Assembly: GCA_044238935.1 (NCBI GenBank)
Contig: JBIICI010000006.1
Span: forward strand, 41,034-105,033
Source of the DNA: JBIICI01 sp044238935
GTDB lineage: Bacteria; Pseudomonadota; Alphaproteobacteria; Micavibrionales; Micavibrionaceae
Reading direction: 5' to 3'
DNA length: 64,000 nt
The translations under genes were made by a program, and so were the position numbers. Below are positions 1 through 8,635 of the stretch, piece after piece; the first letter of the stretch is position 1, and each line of letters begins with the position of its first letter. Under the pieces are notes generated by a model. That model was not told where the DNA came from. It searched no databases and saw only the letters and a program-made list of their open reading frames with translations.

Positions 1-1
1 C

Positions 2-1135
2 TTGGAAATCAGCCAAGCAGGTTTGTCCGTGAAAGGGCGGCTACATATTTCCGCCACAGCCACTTTGGTACAGCCGCATCATGTGTTGATTGATTCGATG
101 AATGGCGGCACGATTGCAACAACAAAACAAGGGATTGGCCCAGCCTACGCAGATCGTGCCACACGCATGATGGATGATCGCTTGGTGAATATTCGCGCGG
201 CGGAATTGCTGTCTGATTTCACCAAACTTGAAACTATGGTACGCGCGAATTTAAACGATGCTATCCAGCAATTTGCCTTTGATTCAATAGATGCAGATTC
301 GTTGATTGCTGAATTTATGGATGGCTGCGCCTTTATTCGCGAATTTGTCGAATCAGATGCGTTATTTTTGGTCAAGAAAATCGAATCAGGCATCAATATT
401 CTATATGAGGGCGCACAATCCGTAATGCTGGATGTGGTGAATGGCCCCGTGCCGTTTGTGACCTCCAGCTGTACTTTAGCGGCAGCGGCTTATACGGGTG
501 GGGATTTACCGCATATTTATCACCGTCACACGATTGGTGTGGTCAAAGCCATTATGTCCCGTGTGGGCAATGGCCCGTTCTTGTCAGAATATGGCGGCAT
601 AGAATCAGAACAATATTGCGCCAAAACAATAAATGCGCGCGCTGCCGAATCGACTTTGGATACGCAACAATTATTGCAATCCGCTGATCCGTTGGATATT
701 GCCAAGGGATTACGCGTGCGTGGCAATGAATATGGTGCCACCACGGGGCGTCCGCGCCGTATGGGCGCATTGGATTTGGTGCAATTGCGCCAAGTCATCA
801 AATTAAACGCCATAAACGGTCTGTTTTTAACGAAAGCGGACTGTCTGCAGGATTTCAGCCTTACGCAAAAGGGAACTGTGCCGATTGTGACGGCGTATCA
901 TTTAGATGGCGCTGAGATTGATTATATTCCAGCCAATGTGGATGCCGCGCGCCGTGTGCAGGTGACAATCACCGAATTTCCTGCCTTTTCACAAGATATT
1001 AGTGCGATTCGCCATAAGGAAGAGCTACCCAAAGAATTATTGGATATTTTGCACTTTATCGAATCTTTTACGGGTTGTCCTATTCTTACAATTGGTGTGG
1101 GTGCGGAGCGAGAGCAGTTTGTGGATTTGATTTAA
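2..1135 (+). CDS. purA: Adenylosuccinate synthetase (5' end outside window)
   Basis: Joins IMP and aspartate using GTP, the first committed step to AMP. The reading frame is open at the left edge, so the GDEGKGK P-loop and the catalytic His lie outside the window. Visible family signatures in order are GIGPAYADR, EGAQSVMLDV followed by PFVTSS, ATTGRPRRMGALD (IMP and GTP contacts), the guanine-specificity motif TKAD, and the C-terminal GAEREQ. The EGAQ block and the segment after VTSS differ clearly from the usual EGAQGTLLD and SSNTTAGG forms, so this is a divergent member. No start codon is assigned, because the TTG at position 2 is only the first in-frame codon present. Confidence 0.9.
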   Translation: MEISQAGLSVKGRLHISATATLVQPHHVLIDSMNGGTIATTKQGIGPAYADRATRMMDDRLVNIRAAELLSDFTKLETMVRANLNDAIQQFAFDSIDADSLIAEFMDGCAFIREFVESDALFLVKKIESGINILYEGAQSVMLDVVNGPVPFVTSSCTLAAAAYTGGDLPHIYHRHTIGVVKAIMSRVGNGPFLSEYGGIESEQYCAKTINARAAESTLDTQQLLQSADPLDIAKGLRVRGNEYGATTGRPRRMGALDLVQLRQVIKLNAINGLFLTKADCLQDFSLTQKGTVPIVTAYHLDGAEIDYIPANVDAARRVQVTITEFPAFSQDISAIRHKEELPKELLDILHFIESFTGCPILTIGVGAEREQFVDLI

Positions 1136-1144
1136 ATATTAAGC

Positions 1145-1172
1145 TTGACGTAGAATTTATTGCTGTGATACT
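1145..1172 (+). promoter_or_regulatory. Putative sigma-70-type promoter of the ankyrin-like gene
   Basis: TTGACG at 1145-1150 and GATACT at 1167-1172 are separated by 16 bp. They lie 35 bp before the ATG at 1207, in the only gap between purA and the next gene. This is a sequence match only. Confidence 0.5.
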
Positions 1173-1173
1173 G

Positions 1174-1194
1174 GTTTTTTCATAACGAAAAAAC
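1174..1194 (+). promoter_or_regulatory. A/T hairpin in the 5' leader, next to the Shine-Dalgarno
   Basis: GTTTTTTC (1174-1181) and GAAAAAAC (1187-1194) form a perfect 8-bp stem with loop ATAAC. The stem ends just before the AGGGAT ribosome-binding sequence of the following gene. It could be a weak purA terminator or a leader structure that limits ribosome access. Confidence 0.35.
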
Positions 1195-1206
1195 AGGGAT
1201 ATAAAA

Positions 1207-1569
1207 ATGAGCACAGTAAATTTAGAAATTAACGCAATAGCTAAAGATCTTTTTAAAGCAATTGATAAGAATGAAAAAACAATTGTAGAAACTATTTTTA
1301 ATCATGCGAATAGGAATGGTTTAACGCAGTGTTTATTAGCATACAAAAGCCAAAATGGGGATACAGCCTTGCATCGTGCTGTTCTTTCTGGAAATAAGGC
1401 TATTGTGAATCCTATTATCTGGTCAGTAAGCAATAAAAACGAATTGACGAAGATCATGAATGCGCGAAATCGTTTCTTTGTTAGTCCTATTCAGATTGCA
1501 GATCTGCAAACAAAGTCCCCAATCAAAAAAGCCTTGAATACGGCTTTATGGTTATTTGATAAACTTTGA
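1207..1569 (+). CDS. Small ankyrin-repeat-like protein
   Basis: A 120-residue soluble protein of unknown role. Residues about 49-70 contain NGDTALHRAVLSGNKAIV, a close match to one ankyrin repeat. A second weaker copy follows (ARNRFFVSPIQIAD, about 86-99). The N-terminal part is helical with no recognised domain. A good ribosome-binding site (AGGGAT) precedes the ATG. The gene is AT-rich compared with purA and its last 18 bases overlap the convergent esterase gene. One or two repeats are too few for a full ankyrin solenoid, so it may act as a small protein-binding module or be a shortened relative of a longer protein. Confidence 0.65.
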   Translation: MSTVNLEINAIAKDLFKAIDKNEKTIVETIFNHANRNGLTQCLLAYKSQNGDTALHRAVLSGNKAIVNPIIWSVSNKNELTKIMNARNRFFVSPIQIADLQTKSPIKKALNTALWLFDKL

Positions 1570-2388
1570 AATGTCAGATAAAACTTCTGACTTTCTGGAA
1601 TATGGCCACGCGAATTCTTTCAGAATGCCGATATGGGTTAGGTTGGGATAGAGTCTTTTTTGACATTTTTTAAGGGCGGCGCAAAGCGCATCGGTGTTTT
1701 GTACGCCGACCAGTTCATCCGCTGCGCCATGCAGCAATAAAAAGTCAGGTTCATTGCCATTCACATGATTCGTGACCTTCATATCATGATATGTGGATTT
1801 TGGAAAAATCTCTGTATAGGGGGATTCGTCAGGTGTAAAATGATAAGGGCCTGATAATCCGATCACGCCCTTAATCGGGATTTTTTGATTCAAATATGAA
1901 TCCTCTATTGCAAGCATGGCGGCAATATACGCGCCTGCGGAATGCCCCATTATATAAAGGCGATCAATATCCCCTCCATAAGCCGCAATGTGCCGATAGA
2001 CCCATTTTACGGCCTCTGCCCCTTGGGTTACAAAAGTGGGATATATAACTTTGGGATATTTATCATAGTCCACAATCGCCACGACATAGCCCTGATTGAC
2101 CAAGGTTTTTGCAACGAATTGATAGGATTCTTTGTTCCCCGAAACCCATCCACCGCCATAAAAAAAGATAATAACAGGGGCTGTATGGTCTTTGTTGATA
2201 GAGGCGGGGCGATATAAATCCAAATAATGATTATGGTGATCATAGGCAATATTGGGAATATCTGGACGATCCGAAAATAACGTAGGGAGATTCGCAAGCG
2301 TAAACCCAATGGATGATAAACGACATGCCCCCAATGTCAGGGATAGAATAATCAAGATAGAAAAAATATAGAGCTTGCGAATTTTCAT
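1552..2388 (-). CDS. Lipoprotein alpha/beta-hydrolase (esterase, BD-FAE-like)
   Basis: A 278-residue protein with a lipoprotein signal (hydrophobic residues 7-19, lipobox LGAC, Cys22), so it is probably anchored to an envelope membrane and faces the periplasm. The fold markers are the oxyanion segment FFYGGGW (a variant of HGGGW), the nucleophile elbow GHSAGA, the acid in HGAADELV, and the His in LTHIGI. This pattern fits the acetyl-esterase/BD-FAE group. The substrate cannot be read from the sequence. It stands alone, convergent with the ankyrin-like gene and divergent from the MATE gene. Confidence 0.8.
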   Translation of the reverse strand: MKIRKLYIFSILIILSLTLGACRLSSIGFTLANLPTLFSDRPDIPNIAYDHHNHYLDLYRPASINKDHTAPVIIFFYGGGWVSGNKESYQFVAKTLVNQGYVVAIVDYDKYPKVIYPTFVTQGAEAVKWVYRHIAAYGGDIDRLYIMGHSAGAYIAAMLAIEDSYLNQKIPIKGVIGLSGPYHFTPDESPYTEIFPKSTYHDMKVTNHVNGNEPDFLLLHGAADELVGVQNTDALCAALKKCQKRLYPNLTHIGILKEFAWPYSRKSEVLSDISKFIK

Positions 2389-2505
2389 TGATCTAATTTA
2401 GGGCTAAGTTTTTATTTAAACAAGTGCCGTTATTGCATCAGGCTTGCGTATTTTTACAATCAAGCCTATATAAAGAAAGAGTGTTTTAAAAAAGATTGAT
2501 TTTAT

Positions 2506-3906
2506 ATGTCCAAAGAGTCTCAACGCACGGTTTCTGATACTGTTCCTGCCCATTATGCGAATAAAGGGGATCTAACCACAGGATCAATCAGGGCGCACTT
2601 AATTCGCTTAAGCGCCCCCATGGTTTTAGGTATTTTTGCAATTATCAGTTTTCAAATTGCGGATATGTATTTTATCGGTCTGTTGGGATTGGATCAATTG
2701 GCGGCGATCAGTTTTACATTTCCTGTCACAATGGCGATCTTCAGCTTTATGATTGGCATGAGCATTGCCACATCGTCGGTTGTATCACGATCAATTGGTG
2801 CGAAAAATAATGATGAAGCGGCGCGGATTTCCACCCATGCAATTTTATTATCATTCTTCATTAGCTGTTTTATTGGTGCGCTGGGATTTGTTTATCTAAA
2901 GCCTTTATTTCATATTATGGGGGCAAGTGATAAATTGATTCCCTATATTTGGGAATTTATGTCAGTTTGGTTTGCAGGGGTGGCTTTGGTTTCTGTGCCC
3001 TTGGTTATTAATGCCTCTATTCGTGCCTGTGGCGATTCACGGACGCCTGCGATGATTATGATGATTGTGGCGATTGTGAATATTATTCTTGATCCGATTT
3101 TAATGTTTGGCTGGTTTGGTTTCCCTGCGATGGGGATTGCAGGAGTGGCTTTTGCAACCTTATTTGGTAACGGAGCCGCTATGATTGCAGGCCTGTATGT
3201 GCTGCGCTATAAAAAAGGCTATTTTTTAAAAAATGGCTGGGAAATGCATTTATTCGGCGATTCTTTGAAGCGTTTATTGGTGATTTCAATTCCAGCAGGG
3301 TTAATGAGCGCTTTGCAACCCTTAACCAATGGATTGTTAATTGGCTTGATTTCTGCCTATGGTAAAAATGCCGTGGCGGCGTATGGGATTGTGTATCGCA
3401 TTGAATCCTTCGCCTTTATTGTCATTATGGCGTTGGCCACGGGGATGGCGCCGATTATTGGTCAAAATTGGGGGGCGCAGCGATATGATCGCGTGCGTGA
3501 AACGTTGAATCAGGCACTTGCTTTTTCTGTCGCTTGGTCGTTGGCGGCGGCCTTATTATTAATCCCATTTGGGAAATTTTTCGCAGGATTTTTCACAGAT
3601 GATTCTGGGACATTACAGATTGTGGGACTATATTTTATGATTGTTGCCGCAACCCATTGGGTCGGGAATTTAGGGGCAGGGTGGGGATCTGCCTTTAACG
3701 CTATGGGGCAGCCAAAGCGGGCTTTTTTCATTCTATTTACAAAATTAGTTTTGGTAACAATTCCGCTGGCATGGGTTGGAAATTATTTTTACGGCTTGGC
3801 AGGTTTATTCGCGGGTATTGCCTTTAGTAATTTAGTCGTTGGGGGCTTGACGCATTTCATTAATGACCGATATTTAAATCGCTATCAGTATAAAGGAGAT
3901 CTATAA
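2506..3906 (+). CDS. MATE-family efflux transporter
   Basis: A 466-residue polytopic membrane protein with about twelve hydrophobic segments arranged as two homologous halves, the usual MATE length and plan. The first half starts near APMVLGIFAIISFQIADMYF and the second near ISIPAGLMSALQPLTNG. Such proteins export cationic drugs or metabolites by Na+ or H+ antiport. Position shows no substrate. The glutaredoxin gene begins 2 bases after the stop and takes its ribosome-binding site from the end of this gene, so the two are co-transcribed and probably translationally coupled. Confidence 0.9.
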   Translation: MSKESQRTVSDTVPAHYANKGDLTTGSIRAHLIRLSAPMVLGIFAIISFQIADMYFIGLLGLDQLAAISFTFPVTMAIFSFMIGMSIATSSVVSRSIGAKNNDEAARISTHAILLSFFISCFIGALGFVYLKPLFHIMGASDKLIPYIWEFMSVWFAGVALVSVPLVINASIRACGDSRTPAMIMMIVAIVNIILDPILMFGWFGFPAMGIAGVAFATLFGNGAAMIAGLYVLRYKKGYFLKNGWEMHLFGDSLKRLLVISIPAGLMSALQPLTNGLLIGLISAYGKNAVAAYGIVYRIESFAFIVIMALATGMAPIIGQNWGAQRYDRVRETLNQALAFSVAWSLAAALLLIPFGKFFAGFFTDDSGTLQIVGLYFMIVAATHWVGNLGAGWGSAFNAMGQPKRAFFILFTKLVLVTIPLAWVGNYFYGLAGLFAGIAFSNLVVGGLTHFINDRYLNRYQYKGDL

Positions 3907-3908
3907 AA

Positions 3909-4169
3909 ATGACCACTCAAAAAAAGATTGAAGTCTACACAACAAATCCATGCCCTTATTGTGTGCGTGTCAAAGATTTATTTGACCGCAAAGGATATGA
4001 ATATGAGCTGATTCAAGTCTCTCAATCCCGTGAAGAAATGATTGCACGCACAGGCGGCCCCCGCACCGTGCCGCAGGTTTTTATTGATAATGTGTATATT
4101 GGTGATTCCGAAACAATCGTCAATTTGGAACGTGATGATAAATTAGACGCGCTTGTCAAAGGATTCTAA
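3909..4169 (+). CDS. grxC: Glutaredoxin 3
   Basis: An 86-residue thiol-disulfide oxidoreductase with the dithiol active site CPYC at residues 15-18 and the glutathione-binding TVPQVFID and GDSETI segments. It reduces protein disulfides and ribonucleotide reductase using glutathione in the cytoplasm. A strong AAAGGAG ribosome-binding site lies inside the last codons of the MATE gene. Its last 27 bases overlap the convergent flagellar-rod-like gene. Length and motifs are typical. Confidence 0.95.
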   Translation: MTTQKKIEVYTTNPCPYCVRVKDLFDRKGYEYELIQVSQSREEMIARTGGPRTVPQVFIDNVYIGDSETIVNLERDDKLDALVKGF

Positions 4170-4382
4170 GAGGCTGTCTTCCATATCTTGGGCAGTTTTT
4201 AAGACAGCGATGTTGGCTTTATAAGCAAATTCGGATGTTTTAATATCAACAATATCCTGAATTATATCAGGCTTTGACAGTGTTGGATTTATGTCGGGCG
4301 CAGCAATATTCCTTGCTGCGCCATCAAGTTTTTTGGTGGCGTTTAATAATCCAGATAAAGCATTATTGATTGCAGATACCAT
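4143..4382 (-). CDS. Mini flagellar rod/FlgC-like protein
   Basis: A 79-residue protein made of the two ends of a flagellar axial protein. The N-terminus (SAINNALSGLLNATKKLD, then an ARNIA segment like the ANNIAN motif) and the C-terminus (DIVDIKTSEFAYKANIAV, like the rod/hook C-terminal helix) are present without the usual central domain. FlgB/FlgC family members are about 135 residues. The helices would pack into a coiled axial bundle. No other flagellar gene is adjacent and flhFG lies about 58 kb away. It overlaps grxC by 27 bases at the 3' ends. Such short alphaproteobacterial proteins are usually annotated as flagellar, but their role is unknown. Confidence 0.7.
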   Translation of the reverse strand: MVSAINNALSGLLNATKKLDGAARNIAAPDINPTLSKPDIIQDIVDIKTSEFAYKANIAVLKTAQDMEDSLLESFDKRV

Positions 4383-4414
4383 AGTTACTATTTTAACATA
4401 AGAATATAAATGGA

Positions 4415-5137
4415 TTATGAAGAAAGATCATCTTTTTGCCAAAGAGGTTTTTTCATTTTTTTTAGCATCTCTATCCATGCGGCATGTTCTGATGCAATTT
4501 GTACCACAGGACGTGGGGCGCGATAGGGTTTTTCATCAGCATCCCCTGATAGGGCATTACCCTGTGCTTTAGTATGGGATTTGGGCGCAGATAAATCCAA
4601 ATCATGCTGTCTGCCGCCATGCAGTTCTAAATAGACTTCGGCCAATAATTGGGCATCTAATAAAGCGCCGTGATAGGTTCGGCTGGAATTATCAATCCCA
4701 AAGCGTTTACACAGCGCATCCAAACTAGCCGGTGATCCGGGGAATTTTCGGCGTGCCATATCTAATGTATCAATAACACGACGTTTATCAATGGATGGAA
4801 AACCGCATAATTTCAGTTCCATATTGATAAATCCCATATCAAAGGAAGCATTATGTGCCACTAACATGGAATCATCACCAATAAAATCCAAGAAATCAGT
4901 GACAATTTGGCTGAAGATTGGTTTGCCGGCTAATTTTTCCAACGTAATGCCGTGCACGGCAATCGCGCCGGCCTCAATATCCCGTTCGGGGTGAATATAC
5001 ACATGATAGGTGCGCCCTGTGGGTAATAAATCGATAACCTCCACACAGCCAATTTCAATGACGCGATCCCCCGTATCAGGGCTGCGTCCTGTGGTTTCTG
5101 TGTCAAAGACAATATGGCGTTTATGGTGTGCTGTCAT
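4415..5137 (-). CDS. dnaQ: DNA polymerase III epsilon subunit (proofreading exonuclease)
   Basis: A 240-residue DEDDh 3'-5' exonuclease. ExoI is FDTETTG (residues about 10-16), ExoII is HNASFDMGFIN, and ExoIII is YHGALLDAQLLAEVY, with all metal-binding acids and the catalytic His present. It proofreads for the replicase. The C-terminal tail after the nuclease domain ends in a basic segment (LKKMKKPLW), where epsilon normally contacts the polymerase. Its ATG directly follows the purU stop, so both belong to one minus-strand transcript. Confidence 0.95.
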   Translation of the reverse strand: MTAHHKRHIVFDTETTGRSPDTGDRVIEIGCVEVIDLLPTGRTYHVYIHPERDIEAGAIAVHGITLEKLAGKPIFSQIVTDFLDFIGDDSMLVAHNASFDMGFINMELKLCGFPSIDKRRVIDTLDMARRKFPGSPASLDALCKRFGIDNSSRTYHGALLDAQLLAEVYLELHGGRQHDLDLSAPKSHTKAQGNALSGDADEKPYRAPRPVVQIASEHAAWIEMLKKMKKPLWQKDDLSS

Positions 5138-5977
5138 TTAAAAAACAATCGTATGGTGGTCTTGTAAAAAGACGCGATGTTGGGCGTATTTCTGCACGGC
5201 ACGGGATAAAACGGCGGCCTCAATATCTTTGCCTGCGATGCGCATCATATCGGGGGTATAGGTGTGGTTTATGCGTAATGTTTCCTGTTCGATAATGGGA
5301 CCTTCATCCAAATCTTGGGTTACAAAATGTGCCGTTGCACCAATCAATTTCACCCCACGGTGAAAGGCTTGGTGATACGGTTTCGCCCCCTTAAAACCCG
5401 GTAAGAATGAATGATGGATATTGATAATGCGTGCGGGATACCATGCACAAAAATCTTCTGATAACACCTGCATATATCGCGCCAAGACAATCAATTCGGT
5501 TTGCGTTGTTTCAATCATATCACGCAACTTTTTTTCTTGGGTTAATTTTGTATCCGCGGTAACGGGCAGATATTCAAATCTGTACCCCAAATCTTCGGCA
5601 TATTTACGGTGATCTTCGTGATTGGAAACGATGGCGGTGACATCAATGGGTAAATGGCTGGTGCGATGTTTATATAATAAATCTGTTAAACAATGCGCTT
5701 CTTTTGAAACCATAATGATGGTTTTAACGCGCTCTTGAATATCATGGATTTGCCATTTCATATCATATGTGGCGGCAAGAGCTTGGAAATTCTGACGTAA
5801 ATTTTTGACATCCCCTGCAAAATGAAAACGAATATGCGCAAAGAAATATTGATTTAATTGATCGGTGAATTGTGAGGCTTCGGTAATATTGCACTGATGG
5901 TCAAATAAATAACCTGATATTTTGGCAACAATACCCATTTTGTCATTGCATTGTAAGGTGAGGATGTAATCAGGCAT
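5138..5977 (-). CDS. purU: Formyltetrahydrofolate deformylase
   Basis: Hydrolyses 10-formyl-THF to formate and THF, balancing one-carbon units and feeding formate to purine synthesis. An N-terminal ACT domain (YILTLQCNDKMGIVAKIS) is followed by the formyltransferase-fold domain with NIHHSFLPGFKGAKPYHQA, the characteristic Asn-His block, and GATAHFVTQDLDEGPII. I chose the ATG at 5977 (279 residues, the normal length). An upstream TTG at 6028 would add a hydrophobic extension unlike the family. The gene is divergent from cimA. Confidence 0.93.
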   Translation of the reverse strand: MPDYILTLQCNDKMGIVAKISGYLFDHQCNITEASQFTDQLNQYFFAHIRFHFAGDVKNLRQNFQALAATYDMKWQIHDIQERVKTIIMVSKEAHCLTDLLYKHRTSHLPIDVTAIVSNHEDHRKYAEDLGYRFEYLPVTADTKLTQEKKLRDMIETTQTELIVLARYMQVLSEDFCAWYPARIINIHHSFLPGFKGAKPYHQAFHRGVKLIGATAHFVTQDLDEGPIIEQETLRINHTYTPDMMRIAGKDIEAAVLSRAVQKYAQHRVFLQDHHTIVF

Positions 5978-6093
5978 AACAGAGACCAAGCATATTAAAA
6001 AAAACAGTAAGAGGCTAATTTTTAGCAATTTTTATCATTGGGTACAACCTAAAAACACTTGATCTTTTTGTGTGTCTTGTCCATTCTATCGCC

Positions 6094-7695
6094 ATGACAG
6101 ACAAAAGACGCATTTATATTTTTGACACAACGCTACGCGATGGGGCGCAGACACAGGGGGTTGATTTTTCTGTGCAGGAAAAACGCGTCATTGCGGCCGC
6201 ATTGGACGATTTGGGCGTTGATTATATCGAAGGTGGCTGGCCGGGGGCGAACCCAACAGATAATGAATTTTTTGCCACAGATCCTGCTTTTCAAAAAAGC
6301 CGCTTTACGGCTTTTGGCATGACAAAGCGCAATGATTGTTCTGCATCCAATGATCCAACATTGAGCGCAGTTTTAAACAGTGCCGCTACGCATTTTTGTT
6401 TAGTGGGAAAAAGCTGGGATTTTCAAGTTTCCGTGGCTTTGGGGATTACGTTGGATGAAAATCTTGATAATATTCGCCAGACAATCACCCATGCCACAAC
6501 CTATGGCGAAACATTATTTGATGCGGAGCATTTTTTTGATGGGTACAAAGCCAATCCTGATTATGCCCTGAAATGTTTGAAAGCCGCCTATGATTCAGGG
6601 GCGCGTTGGATTGTTTTATGCGATACAAATGGTGGCACATTGCCGCATGAAATTCATGATATTGTCACCCAAGTGTCAAAAATCATTCCTGCACAATATT
6701 TGGGCATTCATGCCCATGATGATACGGGCAATGCGGTTGCCAATTCCTTGGCGGCTGTGTATGCAGGGTGCTGCATGATCCAAGGCACATTGAACGGATT
6801 GGGGGAGCGCTGCGGCAATGCCAATTTAATCAGTTTAATCCCAACCCTAATGTTAAAAATGGGCTATGATGTGGGATTATCGGTTAATGATCTTAAAAAA
6901 TTACGCCCCCTTAGCCATCTTTTGGATCAAATGCTAAACCGCACCCCCGCCAGCCATGCCCCCTATATTGGGGAGCGTGCTTTTGTGCATAAAGGCGGTT
7001 TGCATGCCTCTGCTGTTTTGAAAAACCCTGATTGTTATGAGCATATTGCCCCTGAATTGGTAGGCAATGAGCGCCGCATTTTAATTACGGAACAAGCTGG
7101 GCGATCCAATTTAATCGGCAGATTAGAAGATTTTGGTTTAACATTAGACCAAGAGAACACACAAGTGCGCGCGCTTTTGGATTTGGTCAAGCAGCGCCAA
7201 GCCGAAGGCTATGCGTATGATGATGCCGAAGCGTCTTTTGAAGTTTTAGCGCGTGAAAAAACCGCACATTTGCCGGAATATTTTAAATTAGAGCGTTTCA
7301 CGGTGGAAGATGAACGTCGCTATAATATCAAAGGCATCTTAAAAACTGAATCCCAAGCCGTTGTAAAATTAAAAGCAGGCAAGGAAATAAAATTAACTGT
7401 TGCCGAAGGTAACGGCCCTGTCAATGCCCTTGACCAAGCCTTGCGCAAAGCGCTGGAGAAAATTTATCCGCAATTAAGCGATATTCTATTATTGGATTAT
7501 CGTGTTCGAATCCTCAAGCCTCAGGACGCCACAGGTGCGATGCCGCGTGTTTTGATTGAAAGCGGATCACGGCAAAACCCAGATCAACGCTGGACAACGA
7601 TTGGTGTTTCCACAAATATTATTGATGCATCCTATGATGCGCTGCGTGACAGTTATGTGTATTATTTAATGAAACAAGGAATTTCACCGCAATGA
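6094..7695 (+). CDS. cimA: (R)-citramalate synthase
   Basis: Condenses pyruvate and acetyl-CoA to citramalate, the threonine-independent entry to isoleucine. The TIM-barrel catalytic domain opens with FDTTLRDGAQTQGVDFSV, has the metal-site HAHDDTGNAVANS, and GTLNGLGERCGNANL. The linker HKGGLHASAV and a C-terminal LeuA allosteric domain (about residues 400-533) follow, so feedback control by isoleucine is expected. The ATG at 6094 is preferred over GTG 6070 because the conserved region begins just after it. The stop overlaps the next start (ATGA). Confidence 0.93.
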   Translation: MTDKRRIYIFDTTLRDGAQTQGVDFSVQEKRVIAAALDDLGVDYIEGGWPGANPTDNEFFATDPAFQKSRFTAFGMTKRNDCSASNDPTLSAVLNSAATHFCLVGKSWDFQVSVALGITLDENLDNIRQTITHATTYGETLFDAEHFFDGYKANPDYALKCLKAAYDSGARWIVLCDTNGGTLPHEIHDIVTQVSKIIPAQYLGIHAHDDTGNAVANSLAAVYAGCCMIQGTLNGLGERCGNANLISLIPTLMLKMGYDVGLSVNDLKKLRPLSHLLDQMLNRTPASHAPYIGERAFVHKGGLHASAVLKNPDCYEHIAPELVGNERRILITEQAGRSNLIGRLEDFGLTLDQENTQVRALLDLVKQRQAEGYAYDDAEASFEVLAREKTAHLPEYFKLERFTVEDERRYNIKGILKTESQAVVKLKAGKEIKLTVAEGNGPVNALDQALRKALEKIYPQLSDILLLDYRVRILKPQDATGAMPRVLIESGSRQNPDQRWTTIGVSTNIIDASYDALRDSYVYYLMKQGISPQ

Positions 7696-8630
7696 CGGAT
7701 CAACAAAGCAGGATTTTAATTATAAAACTAAGTGCCTTTGGTGATTTTATTCAAGCAACGGGTATTATGCGTGCCATTGCACAGCATCATTCTGAGGCAA
7801 AAATCACGTTATTAACGACCAAGCCCTTTGTATCGATGGCGCAAAAAATGGGGATTTTTGATGAAGTGATTATAGATTCGCGCCCTAAATTATGGCAAGT
7901 CACGAAAATCATGCAGCTAAAATCGGATTTACAGGGATTTCAACGGATTTATGATTTACAAAATAATCACCGCACTGCGCTGTATTTCCGCCTAACGGGG
8001 AATATATTGGGGCAGCATAGGCCTGAATGGGTGGGCAATGTTCGCGCGGCATCCCATTATGATGTGACCCTTGATCGTAAACAAGGGCATGCCTTTGATC
8101 GCCATACACGCTTATTGCGCTTGGTGGGAATTGATCAAACGGACGTTGATCCACTGGATTGGATGCAGGGTAAAAATGCGGATGATTTTAAGATCACAGC
8201 GCCTTATGCACTCATTGCCGCAGGTGCTGCACCGCAGCATCCCTTGAAACGCTGGCCTGCATCTTCTTATGCGGCTTTGTGTCAGAAATTACTGGATCAG
8301 AATATAACGCCTGTTTTGCTTGGCACGAAAGCAGAGGCAGAGGTCACGCAAAATATTGCCGCCCTTTGTGAGGGCGTACTAAATTTAACAGATCAAACCT
8401 CAATCGATGATCTTGCGACCCTTGCGCGGGGGGCAATTTACGCAATTGGCAATGATACAGGCCCCATGCATATTATCGCCGCCACAGGCTGCCCCAGCCT
8501 TGTTTTATTTTCTAACCAAAGCAATCCTGATCGTCATCTGGCAAAGGGCGAATCCGTGCATTTTTTACAAGCGGATCAGATTCAAAATATATCTGTGGCG
8601 GATGTTTGGGAGAAAATCCCGCTGAGTTGA
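7692..8630 (+). CDS. LPS heptosyltransferase family (GT9) protein
   Basis: A 312-residue glycosyltransferase of family 9. The N-terminal half has ILIIKLSAFGDFIQATGIMR, the usual first strand and helix. The C-terminal half has AIGNDTGPMHIIAATGCPSL, the sugar-nucleotide signature of ADP-heptose transferases. It likely adds heptose to the LPS inner core at the inner face of the cytoplasmic membrane. It starts within the cimA stop codon (4-base overlap), so translation is coupled. Family assignment is firm, but the exact acceptor is not known. Confidence 0.88.
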   Translation: MTDQQSRILIIKLSAFGDFIQATGIMRAIAQHHSEAKITLLTTKPFVSMAQKMGIFDEVIIDSRPKLWQVTKIMQLKSDLQGFQRIYDLQNNHRTALYFRLTGNILGQHRPEWVGNVRAASHYDVTLDRKQGHAFDRHTRLLRLVGIDQTDVDPLDWMQGKNADDFKITAPYALIAAGAAPQHPLKRWPASSYAALCQKLLDQNITPVLLGTKAEAEVTQNIAALCEGVLNLTDQTSIDDLATLARGAIYAIGNDTGPMHIIAATGCPSLVLFSNQSNPDRHLAKGESVHFLQADQIQNISVADVWEKIPLS

Positions 8631-8635
8631 GGATT

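Noticed and set aside
5978..6028. N-terminal hydrophobic extension of purU as a signal peptide
   Set aside because: PurU is cytosolic. The extension starts from TTG and is absent from the family, so the later ATG is the better start.
7503..7512. GTTCGAATCC, a tRNA T-arm-like sequence
   Set aside because: It lies inside the cimA coding region, with no acceptor or anticodon stem around it.
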